DNA of 64,000 nt from Anniella stebbinsi (lineage: Eukaryota > Chordata > Lepidosauria > Squamata > Anniellidae), in NCBI GenBank assembly GCA_029215795.1, contig JARDYH010000003.1:105184609-105248608 (forward strand), in the 5' to 3' direction. Positions 22,361 to 34,094 of the stretch are shown one piece after another. The notes below the pieces were generated by a model that saw only the letters and a list, made by a program, of their open reading frames with translations, was not told where the DNA came from and did not search any database. The stretch's first letter is position 1. Each line of letters begins with the position of its first letter. Position numbers and translations under genes: made by a program.

Positions 22361-22679
22361 GATTATCTTTCGCTATGTAAGCTCTGCTTCTCAATTTAAA
22401 ATACATTACCTGAGGACAAGATATACAGAGCAATCCTGTATATGTGTACTCACTGGTAAGTCCCATTGTGTGTATAGGATTATAGCCTTAATTGTTTTGT
22501 AAAAGGTACCCTGCATATTGTGGTATTCACACTGTTTTGTAATTCTAAGGGTATGGGGAGTGGGAGGCTGTAGCTTCTCAATGATGAGGGGAAAGCAATT
22601 TCTGCATATTCTCAAAGGTAACCAATTATTATTATTTGTTATTTCTGTTTATGTTTGCAGGGGGGATGGATTTTCTGAC
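22361..22679. other. No recognised feature
   Basis: Unassigned sequence. Confidence 0.4.
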
Positions 22680-22765
22680 TAATCATGGCCCAGTGTTCCC
22701 CATCTGTGAAATGGGACCAATGTCATGTGCGCTGTGCAATGACAGAGGAGTGTTGAATGTGTTCA
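22680..22765 (+). repeat. Possible MIR-type SINE core
   Basis: 'gttccccatctgtgaaatgg' matches the well-known core stretch of MIR-like SINEs. Flanks are too diverged to confirm. Confidence 0.35.
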
Positions 22766-23089
22766 AGAATGCTCTCATAGTCCACACAGGACAGTACTGA
22801 AGGTCTAGCCAGTGCTTCAGGCAAAATGACTGAACATCCTAGAATGTGCGCCAGCATCTTTTGCAGTGCATAGAAGTTCCTTGGCAGACAAGTCAATGTG
22901 GAAAGGATTCCCCAAAGGAAGGAAGTTTGAACACCACTGTGCTAGACAATGTCACCAAGTGTCATGGGAAGCACTGGAGTCCTCTTCACTGGGACACTTT
23001 CACATGTGGGTTAAATAACCAACTATCAGGGATGGAATCAGGGGTTCAGCTTTGGTAAACTCATGGCCTGAATGACTTTTAAAGATTCA
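22766..23089. other. No recognised feature
   Basis: Unassigned sequence. Confidence 0.4.
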
Positions 23090-23280
23090 CACCAGCCTTA
23101 GAGTACAATCATTAATGGAAAGAGAAGAGAGATATAGCACTTTCAAGTCAGTAAGTAAAAAATTATATGGGAAAATAAGCTAGGTGGGCCGCCCAAGGCC
23201 ACGAAGTGAGTCAGAGGCAGGAAAGCCAAACAGTTCCTGGCTCCAGCTCTCAAACCACAACAGCTGCCTCCCTGCTGACA
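23090..23280 (-). repeat. Possible antisense MIR-type SINE
   Basis: 'gcccaaggccacgaagtgag' followed by tcagaggcagga resembles the reverse complement of a MIR core (gcccaaggtcac...). Weak, motif-only evidence. Confidence 0.4.
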
Positions 23281-23575
23281 GATGAAAGAAAGCTAATTTC
23301 CAACAAGCAGCCCTGGTGAGAGAGGGAAGAGTTAAATTAGCCCAGGGCACCATATCAAGGTCAAGGGAGGGGAGAGTAGCTGATTTGGGAAGACAAATGA
23401 TGATAAATGTAGCAAGTTACGCAAGAAATATAAACTGAGAGACAAACAAGGTCACAGGGAAAGAATGGTGCAAGTTTCTTGATCAGGTAGAAAAGGTAAA
23501 AAAAATTACAAAGTAGAAAAGCAAAGAAATAATTACCTGTAAAATCAAGAGGACACTGAAATATAAACTCAATTG

Positions 23576-23609
<34 letters not shown>

Positions 23610-23774
23610 CAGATTTCTCATTTCCTTGATGATATGAATTTCCTGGGACAGGGTTTTTAAGCTGTTGTTGTTATAACTGTGCACAAATATACAAGTAGAG
23701 CAGGAGTCACCTAGTGAGATGGTGTGAGTCTCTAAGATGGGATCCCCTCTCCAAAAGCAGCAGCTGCAAAAACA
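23281..23774. repeat. Unassigned sequence with a (TA)n microsatellite
   Basis: (TA)n at about 23577-23607. No gene seen. Confidence 0.6.
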
Positions 23775-24712
23775 TTTCTCCCATTTATTTATTTATTTAT
23801 TTATTTATTTCTTAAAACATTTCTATCCCGTCCTATATGACTGGGATCTCAGGGCTGTGTACAGATAAAATCAGAACAATGTAAACAGAATATACACAGC
23901 TTTAAAAAAAAGTATTAAATTGTTAACAAATTGAAACCAGCAGAAAAATTTTAAAAGCAATAAAAATAATTCAAACTAGGTGTGACCATGGAGAATTTAG
24001 CCCTCAACGGCTTTGATAAAGAGACGTGTTTGAACTTGGCACCGAAATGAAGCCAGTGCCGGCGTCAGTCCGGCCTCCAAGGGAAGTATATTCCACAACT
24101 GGGGTGCCACAACAGAGAGGTCCCTCTCCCATGTCCCACCACAATGTATGTCTTGCATTGGTGGGATGCAGAAGAGGGCTCCTCCAATAGATCTCAAATC
24201 TCAGGCAGGCATATATAGGGAGAGGCGCTCCCTCAAGTACCGAGGTCCCAAGCCATTTAAGACTTTAAATGTCATTGCCAACATCTTGAATTCCGACCAG
24301 AAGTGTATAGGCAGCCAATGCAATTCTTTTAAGGTGTTATATGGTCTTTATATGATGTTCTAGTCAGCAGTCTAGCTGCTGCATTTTGCACTAGCTGCAA
24401 CTTTTGATTCGTTTCAAGGGCAGCCCCACGTAGAGTGCATTGCAGTAGTCTAATTGGGAAGTTGCCAGTGCATGGACTACTGTGGCTTGGTTATCCCTGT
24501 CCAGGAAAGGCAGTAGCTGGCAGATCAGCCAAAGCTGGCCCCAAGCACTCCAGGCACGGACTCCACCTGGGCCTCCAGTGACAAGGATGGATCTAGGAGT
24601 CCGCCCAAGCTATGCACCTGCTATGCACCTGCTCCTTCAGAGGGAGTGCCACCCCATCCAGAACAGGTCGCTTACCCAGTTCCCAGACTCAGGAACCACC
24701 AATTATCATCTG
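23775..24712 (-). mobile_element. L2 LINE 3' fragment
   Basis: Starts with (ATTT)n at the 3' tail. The minus strand encodes DLSVVAPQLWNILPLEAGLT and ALASFRCQVQTRLFIKAVEG, then further upstream the LLPEL/CNALHVGLPL-type L2 segment in broken frames up to about 24712. 5' truncated and frame-damaged. Confidence 0.8.
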
Positions 24713-25044
24713 TCATGGTTTTATTTTGTTAGTTTTCCTCCGAATAAGTAGAAAATGCAGCATGAGGATGGAGTTTACCCACAACTTTCTCATAAGTAAT
24801 AAAATCCCAAGTAGTAGAAGAGTTGCCATGTTAGCCACAGAACAATACACCTGCGGTTCCTAAAAGTTTACCGTTTACTGTTGTATGGCACAAGTAGACA
24901 AAAAGGCTAGAACATCAGGCACAGGAGATAAATAGTGAACGGTGGGCATTTAAGATGTGTTATCTTCATTCTTTTTTTCTTGCAAAATAGGATTCTCTCA
25001 ACTGGATCTAGAAGTGTGGGTGTTTATATATAGCATTCCCACTG
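24713..25044. other. No recognised feature
   Basis: Unassigned sequence. Confidence 0.4.
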
Positions 25045-25135
25045 TCCCAGCATCTGATGAAGTAGTACATTCTTACGCAGAAGCTCACACTACAATAAAT
25101 TACTTAGGCTTTAAAGCGCCACCAAATCCCAGATT
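25045..25135 (+). repeat. Short interspersed repeat with 'ctttaaagcgccacc' core
   Basis: 'cccagcatctgatgaagtag' ... 'ggctttaaagcgccaccaaa'. Same layout as the antisense copy at 15100-15215. Confidence 0.5.
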
Positions 25136-25869
25136 CACAAAATTGTATTTCACCTGAATGTTGTGATCTGTATTGCTCTCATCCACTTGTTATTTTCATG
25201 TCTGATAGGGGAATCTTGAACACAAATGTATATGAGGGAATGGACACAGAGAAATGTTCACACCTGGGGGAAAAAATGTAGAGATGCAGAAGCCTCTTCC
25301 CAATAGCCAGATGGACTGCACCTCGATTCAAGAGAGAAGGCAGATACTTAGGTCTCATTTAGCTTGTCACAGGGATGTGGTGAATGACTTGGTTGTTCAT
25401 AATTGCCTGGTTAAGGTGATAACCGTATTAACAGTTTTGCCTGTGGTGGGTGTGACAGTTGCTTTAGCTTGACACATACCCTTTGATGTGTGTCAGCCTA
25501 TTGTTATAGAGAAGCCAGACTTCTGGGAGACGGCAGACCAATTCTTTGCATATTCAGGAGTAAGTCCCACAGACTGAGTGGGACTTACTCCTGAGTAGGT
25601 GTGTGCAGAATCACAGCTTAAGCATATTTTATTGAGAAGTAATTCCACAAATTTTGGTACAACTTCTAAGCATGTATGCATTTTTTTTAATTTGTATTTT
25701 TAAAGTACAGATTAGTTGTTAATTAAAAAATACAGTTTAGTTAAGTTTTAGTTTATTTGGTTTGTTTGATGAATGAAAAAAGTCCTTTATGACCGTATAT
25801 TCAATCAATGTTTACTTTTTTTAAAAATCCCTGGGGGCACCACCTAATGCGATGTGCTGCGCACACCTA
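25136..25869. other. No gene; perfect 17-bp hairpin inside
   Basis: A hairpin has arms TCAGGAGTAAGTCCCAC (25554-25570) and GTGGGACTTACTCCTGA (25578-25594) around a 7-base loop. The rest is unassigned. Confidence 0.6.
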
Positions 25870-26345
25870 TGAGGGGAACCAATACCTCGTGCGATTTAGA
25901 AGCTATACTTCTATTAATGCAGCCCAAAATAGCCTTTGCTTTTTTTTTGCAGCCACATCACACTGTTGGCTCATATTCAGCTTGTGATCTACAACCATTC
26001 CAAGATCCTTCTCACTTGTTGTATGGCTGAGCCAAGTATCCCCCATCTTGTAACTGTGCATTTGGTTTCTTTTTCCTAGGTGTAGAACTTGGCATTTATC
26101 CCTATTAAATTTCATTCTGTTGTTTTCAGCCCAGCGTTCCAGTCTATCAAGATCACTTTGGAGTTTGTTCCTGTCTTCCAGGGTATTAGCGATTCCACCC
26201 AATTTTGTGTCATCTGCAAATTTGATAAGCATTCCCTGCACCCCCTTGTCCAAATCATCAATAAAATTGTTGAACAGCAGTGGTCACAGGATTACGCCCT
26301 ACAGTACCCCACTCGTTACCTCCCCCCAGTTTGAGAAGGTACAAA
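25870..26345 (-). mobile_element. CR1 LINE internal fragment
   Basis: On the minus strand a 116-residue frame carries MLIKFADDTKLGGIANTLED with the catalytic FADD intact, then MKFNRDKCQVLHLGKRN and MSQQCDV. A one-base change in the A-run after AAKKK shifts the frame. The fragment stops near 25870, before the C-terminal third and without the ATTCTATG terminus. Its 3' end has therefore been lost, unlike usual 5'-truncated copies. Confidence 0.85.
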
Positions 26346-26557
26346 TTGCAGGTAGATATTGGGCTTCACTAAACAAGTGATTTATAGCACACTTGTGACT
26401 GGCCACTCACAGGAGTTCATGGGTTCTTTTGACGATGTTGTGAACTACTATGCCTTCCCCCAGTTATTCTGTTTTTTAAAAATCCATCTGAAATATCTCA
26501 GGATTGCCCGTCTGCAGCCAACGTTGTGCTACAAAACACCCACTAGAGGGCGCTCTA
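26346..26557. other. No recognised feature
   Basis: Unassigned sequence. Confidence 0.4.
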
Positions 26558-26720
26558 TAGAGTGTCCAGATACAAAAGAGGGCAGGGCTTTAACTGTTGT
26601 GATGAAGTGGGAATTTCATGAGGTGCTGCATGCCTACAAATGACACCTGCTGAAATTCCCTTTTCTCTACAACTGTTAAAGATACAGGAGCCTGGTCCTC
26701 CTTTCCACAGGGTCACCCTA
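26558..26720 (-). mobile_element. hAT-like element, monomer (copy G)
   Basis: 163 bp with ends TAGAGTGTCCAGATAC and GGGTCACCCTA. It holds a single foldback unit ('tttaactgttgtgatgaag' ... 'acaactgttaaagatacag') rather than the two found in the 320-bp copies. No clear target duplication. Confidence 0.65.
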
Positions 26721-26816
26721 ACCAGTTGCGGGGGTGGGGTGGGGGGTGGAAGCCAGTGGAGAAGCAATGTCAGGAGAAGTGGGGATGGGGGGGAATGCTC
26801 TCTCTGTTTCTCTGTG

Positions 26817-27158
26817 ACCCCCTCTAGAAGGATTCGCTTTGGTGCCTGGCTGCCCGATTATGTGCATATTCGCGGTAGCGCATTTACTCCTAATACTTCT
26901 GTACGAGAGGCGGCGAAGCGCATTACAGGACGACTGAAACCGCTTTAACTTGTTGACATGCGGAGAATCGCATGTTTACACGGCGGTAAGGCGCTTTAAC
27001 TGCCGCCGCAAATTAAAACTCGCAGTTTAACGCGCATTCGATAATACGCATAATCGGAAGTTTAAAGCGCCTCAGCCCCCAATTTGCGCTCCTCTCTTGT
27101 AGAGGTAAAAATTTTAATCAGCCTTGAAAGAGCTTTAAACCTCTCTTGTAGAGGCAGC
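26817..27158 (-). mobile_element. CpG-dense TIR element, copy 2
   Basis: 342 bp, the reverse complement of the copy 1 arrangement: CCCCTCTAGAAGGATTCGC on the left and CTTGTAGAGGCAGC on the right. It is flanked by a 7-bp direct repeat CTCTGTG (26810-26816 and 27159-27165). The long palindrome of the other copies is degraded here to 'cgattatgtgcatattcgcg'. It is more diverged than copies 1 and 4. Confidence 0.72.
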
Positions 27159-28399
27159 CTCTGTGTGTGTGTTTGTGTGTGTGTGTGATGGCTGAATGGG
27201 GGTCCATAGTTGTGTCTCAAAGGATGGGTGAGGTTTGGGGGGAAAGGGCTGATAGAGAGAGCATGGTTGTTTGCACTAGCCATGTAGGGTTTTTTGTGGC
27301 AGGGGTGTGTGTTGCTACTGTGGGGTATGAGATATTCTGTATGTGTATTGGGGGGGGGAATTATTTGGGAGTGATCTTCCTATTTGAGAGAAATTAATTT
27401 GGAGGAATTAATTTTATAAGGATTTAGAGGTAATTTGGGGAAATCAGCTTCATTTGATACTGCTATTGGATGGTATAGAAATGTAATAAATGAATACATA
27501 AAATAAACGAAGCATCGACACACACCGACATTTGTCTTCCTGTTTCCAACCTATTTCAAAAATGCATACAATGGGTTGACATATAGACAAATGGGTACAA
27601 TTTGAAAAAAAAATGCATTAAAATGTGCATTAAACAAAAGAGGCAAAAAATCCCCAGTATTTTTTATGTTAGCTCCCCTCTCACAAACACAAGGAACAGG
27701 GCACAAACAGACTTGTTGGTGGCAAATAGATGAAGTCCGTGGGAAAGGACCTGGCACATCCACATCACTATTTAACTTTTCAGGGAACCCTGGGGAGTGT
27801 AATTCTGTGGGAGCAGGCTAGGAAATCTCTAAGAGAGACTTCTCAGCATCCTTGTCAAACTACAAGCCCAGGATTCTTGGGGGAGGGGTGGACAGTTAAA
27901 CACACCTAAAACTGGTACAAGTTTATAGTACAGATACACCCATAAATGTTATTTTTCTGTACTTTTTCTTTCTACTCAGAGATTCCGTGGAAGAAGAGCA
28001 CTTTGTTCGAAAGACATGGAGAAAGTGGGATTTATTTTAATACGTATTTTGTTTCCCCACAGGATCTCATTACTGTATTGAATTTGATGTTTCTAGTGCA
28101 GCTGAAACCTTTATTGGTTTCCTCCCTGGGGAAAAGGGGTGGAAGCACAATGAGAGTCTGATGTCAACACTTTCCACTTGGTATCATGTTTATATATGAG
28201 CTCCTGATATAATTGTTGCCCACATACACAAATGCATGATTGTACTAGGAAAGCTGATTGTATCAACACCAATTATGAATCTCCAAAGATGTCCCAATTA
28301 TTCCTCAGACACCAAGTTCACATGGAGCATTAATGATAGGAAGATCATGAAGAGGCATCTTTAGAGTTTACTTGGCTCCAAAGTCCCGTAGGCTGTAAG
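27159..28399. other. No gene; GT microsatellite and a short L2-like tail
   Basis: (TG)n at about 27161-27186. Near 27465-27505, 'ggatggtatagaaatgtaat' with an AAAT tail resembles an L2 3' end. The rest is unassigned. Confidence 0.4.
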
Positions 28400-28612
28400 G
28401 GCCTGTTCAGACAACACGCTAACCCATGGTTAGGCCACTAACCCTTTCGCAGCGAATGGTTAGCGAGCATGTTTAAACCACGGTTATATAGGCACCATGG
28501 GTACGAAAAGTTCACACAAAATGCTAAGTCATGGTTCACATGACATGCTAAGTCATAACGTTTAGATCGACGTGCTTAACCAGCGTGGGTTAGTGTGTCG
28601 TCTCTGAACAGA
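28400..28612. repeat. Foldback element of the TTCAGACAACAC family
   Basis: CTGTTCAGACAACACGCTAA at the left end pairs with the decayed inverse 'gggttagtgtgtcgtctctg' ... aacag at the right. The interior repeats 'catgctaagtcat'. It sits directly at the 5' edge of the L2 copy that follows. Confidence 0.6.
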
Positions 28613-28617
28613 GTCCA

Positions 28618-30945
28618 AGTGATGCATGTCAACATTCACGCTGAGGGCACCTTATCCGGGGCAGCTCAGGATTTCATGGTCTCCATGACAACCATAGGAC
28701 TGCCCCAACATGCCATCGGCCCAACGCATGTAGCAGGGCATACTCTAGACCTGGTTTTCGCAACTGGACATGGAGATGGTAATCTGAAAGTAGAGGACTT
28801 TACATCAGTCCCTTTGTCCGCCCCCGGAGGCTAATGGATCCGGATGGATTCCAGAGGGCTCTGGGGAGTTTTCCGGCTGATAGGGCTGGCTCTCCTGTTG
28901 AAACCCTGGTTGATCTGTGGAATGCAGAAATGACCCGGGCGGTTGACACGATTGCTCCTGAGCACCCTCTTCTGTGTAGAGCTTGTACGGTTCTGTGGTA
29001 TACCCCGGAGCTGAGAGCAATGAAACAAAATAGGAGACGGCTTGAGGGCAGATGGAAACGAATTCCTGATGGATGCAATCAAACACTGGTAAGTGCTTGT
29101 GGTAAGCTGTATTCAGGGGCAGTGAGGGCAGCAAAAAAACAATACTTGCTGCCACTATTCAATTATCGATCTGCCGCCCAGCGGAGCTTTTCAGAGTTAT
29201 CCGGGGGCTTCTGCATGCTGGCCCCAAGGACATGATAGAACCATCTGAGGCCCGCTGTAATATATTTGCTAAGCACTTCCAGGATAAAATCTTTGGCATC
29301 CGCCAGGACTTAGACTCCAGTGTTATAGCAGGTGAATCTAGAGAGGTGTCCAGAGCCCAGGCTTGTCCTGTTTTCTTGGATGAGTTTCAGTTGATACAGC
29401 TCGAGGATGTTGACAAGGTGCTTTGACAGGTTCGTGCAACCACCTCTGTATTGGATCCTTGCCCCTCTTGGCTAATAAAAGCTAGCAGGGATGGAACAGC
29501 CGGCTGGGCCAGGGAAGTGATTAATGCCTCTCTACGAGAGGGAGTGGTCCCAGGCTGCTTGAAGGAGGCGGTAGTGAGACCATTCCTGAAGAAATCTTCC
29601 CTAGCCCCGAAAATCTGAATAACTATAGACCGGTGGCAAATATTCCATTCCTGGGCAAGGTTCTTGAGCGAGTGGTTGCAAGCCAGCTCCAGACACTCTT
29701 GGATGAGACTGATTATCTGGATCCATTTCAGTCCGGCTTCAGGCACGGAAACAGCCTTGGTCGCCCTATATGATGACCTATGTCGGGAGAAAGACAGGGG
29801 GAGTGTGACTCTGTTGATTCTCCTTGATCTTTCAGTGGTTTTCGATACCATCGATCATGGTACCCTTCTGGGACGACTGGCTGAGTTGGGGGTGGGAGGC
29901 ACTGCACTGCAGTGGTTCAGCTCCTACTTGGCGGGGCGGCTCCAGAAGGGGGACATTGCTCGGCCCTGTGGATTCTCCAGTATGGGGATCCCTCAGGGGT
30001 CAGTCTTGTCCCCCATGCTGTTCAACATCTACATGAAACCGTTGGGAGCGGTCATCCGGAGTTTTGGAGTGTGTTGTCATCAGTACGCTGACGACACACA
30101 ACTCTATTTCTCCTTTTCATCTTCATCAGGTGAGGCTGTGGATGTGCTGAACCAGTGCTTGGCTGTGACAATGGACTGGATGAGGGCTAACAAACTGAAA
30201 CTCAATCCAGACAAGACTGAGATGCTGGTAGTGGGTGGTTCTGCTGACCGGATGGAGGGTCTTCAACCTGTTCTGGATGGGGTTGCACTCCCCATGAAGG
30301 AGCGGGTTCGTAGCTTGGGGGTTCTCCTAGAACCATCTCTGTCACTTGAGGCTCAGGTGGCCTCGGTGGCACGGAGTGCCTTCTACCAACTTCGGTTGGT
30401 GGCCCAGCTACGCCCCTATCTGGATAGGGATAACCTGTCTTCAGTTCTCTATGCTCTGGTAACCTCCAAGTTGGATTACAGCAATGCACTCTACGTGTGG
30501 CTGCCTTTGAAGACGATCCACATCTAAGGTCCTCCTCCAGTTGCCTACTCTGAGGGAAGCACGGAGGGTGGCAACAAAGGAGAGGGCCTTTTCAGTGGTG
30601 GCCCCCCAATTATGGAATGATGTCCCCGACGAGGCTCGCCTGGCACCAACATTGTTATCTTTTCGGCACCAGGTCAAGACTTTCCTCTTCTCCCAGACAT
30701 TTAACAGCATATGATGAGGGTTTTGTGTTGTTGTTGTGCTTCGACCCAGAACTGTTGTTTTAAAGGATATTGTAATTATAACTTGTTTTTATGCTTTATG
30801 GTTTTAAATTTTGTATATTGGTGTTTTAATGTTCAATGTTTTTAATTTTTGTAAACCGCCCAGAGAGCTTCGGCTATGGGGCGATATATAAATGGAATAA
30901 AATAAATATAATAAAATAAATAAAAATAAAATAAAATAAATAAAT
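28618..30945 (+). mobile_element. L2 LINE, longest copy (endonuclease end to 3' tail)
   Basis: Begins in the C-terminal endonuclease domain (AGHTLDLVFATGHGDGN), then a linker with WNAEMTRAVDTIAPEHPL, then the reverse transcriptase: LLILLDLSVVFDTIDHGTLL (about 29810), GIPQGSVLSPMLFNIYMKPL (about 29985) and YADDTQLYF (about 30085, catalytic box intact), then KLKLNPDKTEMLVVG. After YVWLPLK (about 30510) roughly 240 bp found in the copy at 46783-47277 are missing. The sequence then resumes in the LWND-P-EARLAP region and ends in a 3' tail with AAAT repeats. Stops and frameshifts near 28830, 29235, 29425 and 29665 make it inactive. Confidence 0.9.
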
Positions 30946-31110
30946 TCCCATGGAGATTAGCTAATAGCAAGGGAGGGACTGTTGTGTACTCCCAGCATCT
31001 GTGAATTGGAGGTATACTGTCTCTGAACATGTGGATCCCATTCTTAGCTATCATGGTATCTATTGAATAAACGTATTTTCCCCTCAGCAATTGCTTTGGT
31101 CCACAGGGGT
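30946..31110 (+). repeat. Possible old SINE/LINE 3' fragment
   Basis: 'tactcccagcatctgtgaat' ... 'cttagctatcatggtatcta' resembles a phrase common in ancient amniote interspersed repeats. Evidence is by memory of the motif only. Confidence 0.25.
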
Positions 31111-32574
31111 TACCTGGGTCTTAGGATGAGAAAAGTATAACACCTGCTACAAGTTCAGTGCACAAGATAACTTTATGATTATTACATTTTCTCAGATTAT
31201 AACTTATACTGCAGTATTAATTCTTTATGAATGAAGCAATTTATTTTAAAAACCTACATGGGCAGGACAGTCCCATTATTTATTTGGAGTGCTTTGAGGT
31301 CAATCAATGATCTTATCCATAAATGCTTGGATTATAAATTAGGCACAATTTGACATTTCCTGAACTATGCTTGCTTTCTGCCAGCAGGTAGGAAGGGGTG
31401 GTGTTGCGTCTCATTTCTGCACACATTGCAAATAACAGGTGGGAAACATTTAGGCCACCTCTTAGCTGGTCCAATTTTTCCCCATGCTGGGGGCTTCGGA
31501 TATTATATCCAGAGCCTCCCCCATTCTGTCCATGCCATGCCCCTGATCCACCCATTTCCAAGAAAGATCTGTGGGAGCAGAGTATCTGAGGTCAGAGTTT
31601 TGTCTCCAAACTCAGCAGGAGATTCCTGAACTCTTCTGTGCCCCCTGACTTAGGATAGCCCTGTTCCCTACTTTACTGAAGACCATTCCCTGTTTGACAG
31701 CCCTCCACTTGAAGGTATCCTGTCTTTGAAGGGCAAGGCCTTGAAGTTGCCCATCAAGAGCACCTACACAACAGACTGAGCAGTCTTATGGGTTGCCTGC
31801 TCACACTCTTCCCCACTGGAGTGTATTGTATTTCAATTTAAATTATAGTAATTATTTCTAATTTTGCATCTATACACCTAAATCAACATATGTAGATTTA
31901 ATGCAAATCTCTATCCTCTTTAGGACTGGTGATGCATTTCCAGCTCTACTCCTGCATAAATAAGTAACAGGAGAACAGAAATACTGATATTCCTTTTCTA
32001 CATATTTCAATTAGCTATTTCCCATTTTTGGTTTTGGCATCCAACATTATCCTAAGATGACTAAGGAGCAGTTTTCCATTGCACACTTGTATTCAACTTC
32101 ATCTTATGGTAGGGGTCACCAACTAGTAGTCCTAGGCCAAATCCAGCCCTATTGAGGATGTTGCTGATTTGGATCATGATGTTTTCCCCAGAACAAATCA
32201 AAACATATTGTCAAGGCATTCTGAAAAAAAAACACTAGGGCAGTTGTCCACGTTTTTCATATACTAGCATCCAGCAATGATTTCCCTCCCACTCATAAAT
32301 CTAAACTTAATTAAGCCTGCTATCTAATTTTCCTAAGTACTAATAATTGATTACAAACTGTGTTGCAATACTGCACTTTCAAAGGCAGGATCTACTTCCT
32401 AATCTGCTAATGAGTAAAATGTATCCATTTCTTTCCATAGTTACAAATGCAACTGTTTCATTTCAACGCGCACACACACACACACACGGCATGATTCAGG
32501 CGCCACAAAACACTTTGAAGGGTTGTTCATTTTTATGATAGAGTTAAGCATACACTCAGCTTTCCTCGCTTGAG
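31111..32574. other. No recognised feature
   Basis: Low-repeat, AT-rich sequence with a (CA)n at about 32469-32487. Short frames only. It may be old unique intergenic DNA. Confidence 0.45.
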
Positions 32575-33012
32575 GCTTGTCTCTACGCCCTGTTTAGCCT
32601 GGCTGTGAGTTGGCACCGAGTTGTTTATATTATGCAGCCACTAACTTGCAGCCATCACGGCGTTCCCCCCACCTGAAACTGTGCTTTTTCAAAGTCACTG
32701 ACTTACCATGACTTTTTCCTTTACTCCAAGATCACCACCTTCTTTGCTCCATCCGTCAGTGGTGACCTCGCTTTGGATTGAGAATGGGGGGCATTCTGGG
32801 GGAGGATAGAGGCCCAGGGGAGGTCAAGTGATGCATAGGAAGGCCAGGCAGAGGGCAGGCTTGACAAGCTGAATGGCCATTCGTGCTACAGTGCTTTTGG
32901 CTGGAAAGCCCGCGCTCCTGCCTGCCATGGAGATTTGCCATTTCCACCCTGCAGCTGCGATGCCACGAGGTTTTGAGGGAATGCATGGCAAAACATCATC
33001 ATCAAGTCACCC
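32575..33012. repeat. Dispersed repeat, unit 1 of a diverged pair
   Basis: Aligns in the same order with 34095-34475. Shared landmarks include 'tcagtggtg-cctcg-tttgg', 'gggcaggcttga', 'gcgctcctgcctgccat' versus 'gtgctccctcctgccat', and 'ggttttgagggaatg'. On the minus strand both units keep an open frame with HSLKT...CQACPLPGLP-like residues, but no known protein family is recognisable. Confidence 0.6.
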
Positions 33013-33424
33013 CCCGTGGAATAATTGGGGCTTATAAATGCTTACCTTTAGTTGCAGGATGACAATTTTTCCCAAACAATGATTGCCTTTCTGTACATTT
33101 GACCAAGTATTTTTTGTAAAATAATGGCACATTGGCATTAAACACCATGGACGATGAATCAGATTTATCCAATATTCCTGCTTTTTTATTGACAATATTC
33201 ATCCATATTTAATCCATACATGGTAGGAATGCCCTCAAACAGAGCAATTTGGATCCAAATTACAAGGATGATTTTACAAATGACTGGAATTATAGTATCA
33301 TGTGATCCATTAGTTTTCATTTTGGAATTATTCCGCCACCTCCTCCCAAAGCCCCTGGTAGCTTCCAGGCAAAGGGGTGGAGCTCAAGTGTTCACAGGCT
33401 GGGTAGGAAACATCTGCATGTTGT
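33013..33424. other. No recognised feature
   Basis: Unassigned AT-rich sequence. Confidence 0.4.
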
Positions 33425-33711
33425 TTTATTATTTATTTATTTATTTATTTATAATATTTATATATCGCTCCCCATCCAAAGTTTTTGGAGCAGCGAACAA
33501 ATAGAATTAAAGAGTAAAAACACATTAAAATACATTTTTAAAAGAAACAAAGTGCAAGTAAAACCACAGCTGGTCATTCAGGGAAAGCTTCCATGTGGAA
33601 CCACCAGGAACGTGGCCGCTGATGACTTCACTAACCAGGCAGGTTGATAGGGAAGAAGACGCTCTCTCAGGTATCCTGGCCCCAAGTTATTTAGGTCCCA
33701 AGTTGTTTTAG
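33425..33711 (-). repeat. L2-like LINE 3' end
   Basis: (TTTA)n left edge, then 'atatatcgctccccatccaa' with A-rich spacer, then 'ctctctcaggtatcctggcc', which matches the antisense 'LRERLL...GPGYL' region of other L2 copies. No intact frame. Confidence 0.6.
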
Positions 33712-33719
33712 GCCTACAG

Positions 33720-34039
33720 TAGGCTGACCATATGAAAAGGAGGACAGGGCTCATGTAACTTTAACAGTTGTAGAGAAAAGGGAATTTCAGCCAGTGTCAT
33801 TTGTATGCAATTAGTTCCTGGTGAAATTCCCTCTTCATCACAACAGTTAAAGTTGCAGGGGCCCTGCTTTCTTTAGTATATGGTCACTCTAGTATAGTGC
33901 CTGCAACTTTAACTGTGGTGATAAAGAGGGACTATCATCAGGAACTAATTGCATACAAATGACACTAGCTGAAATTCCCTTTTCTCTACAACTGTTAAAG
34001 TTACATGAGCCCTGTCCTCCTTTTCATATGGTCAGTCTA
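33720..34039 (+). mobile_element. hAT-like foldback dimer (copy E)
   Basis: TAGGCTGACCATATGAAAAG start and GGTCAGTCTA end. Flanks GCCTACAG (33712-33719) and GCCTATAG (34040-34047) match at 7 of 8 positions. The central junction is GGTCACTCTA then GTATAGTG. Confidence 0.8.
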
Positions 34040-34094
34040 GCCTATAGGCAGGAAGTTGACCTCCCCATAGCAGACTTAGGAGGTGTCTATATGG

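Noticed and set aside
29664..30527. Long LINE frames as host genes
   Set aside because: They carry LINE reverse transcriptase motifs (YADD, NPDKTE) with frameshifts around them. They are L2 fragments.
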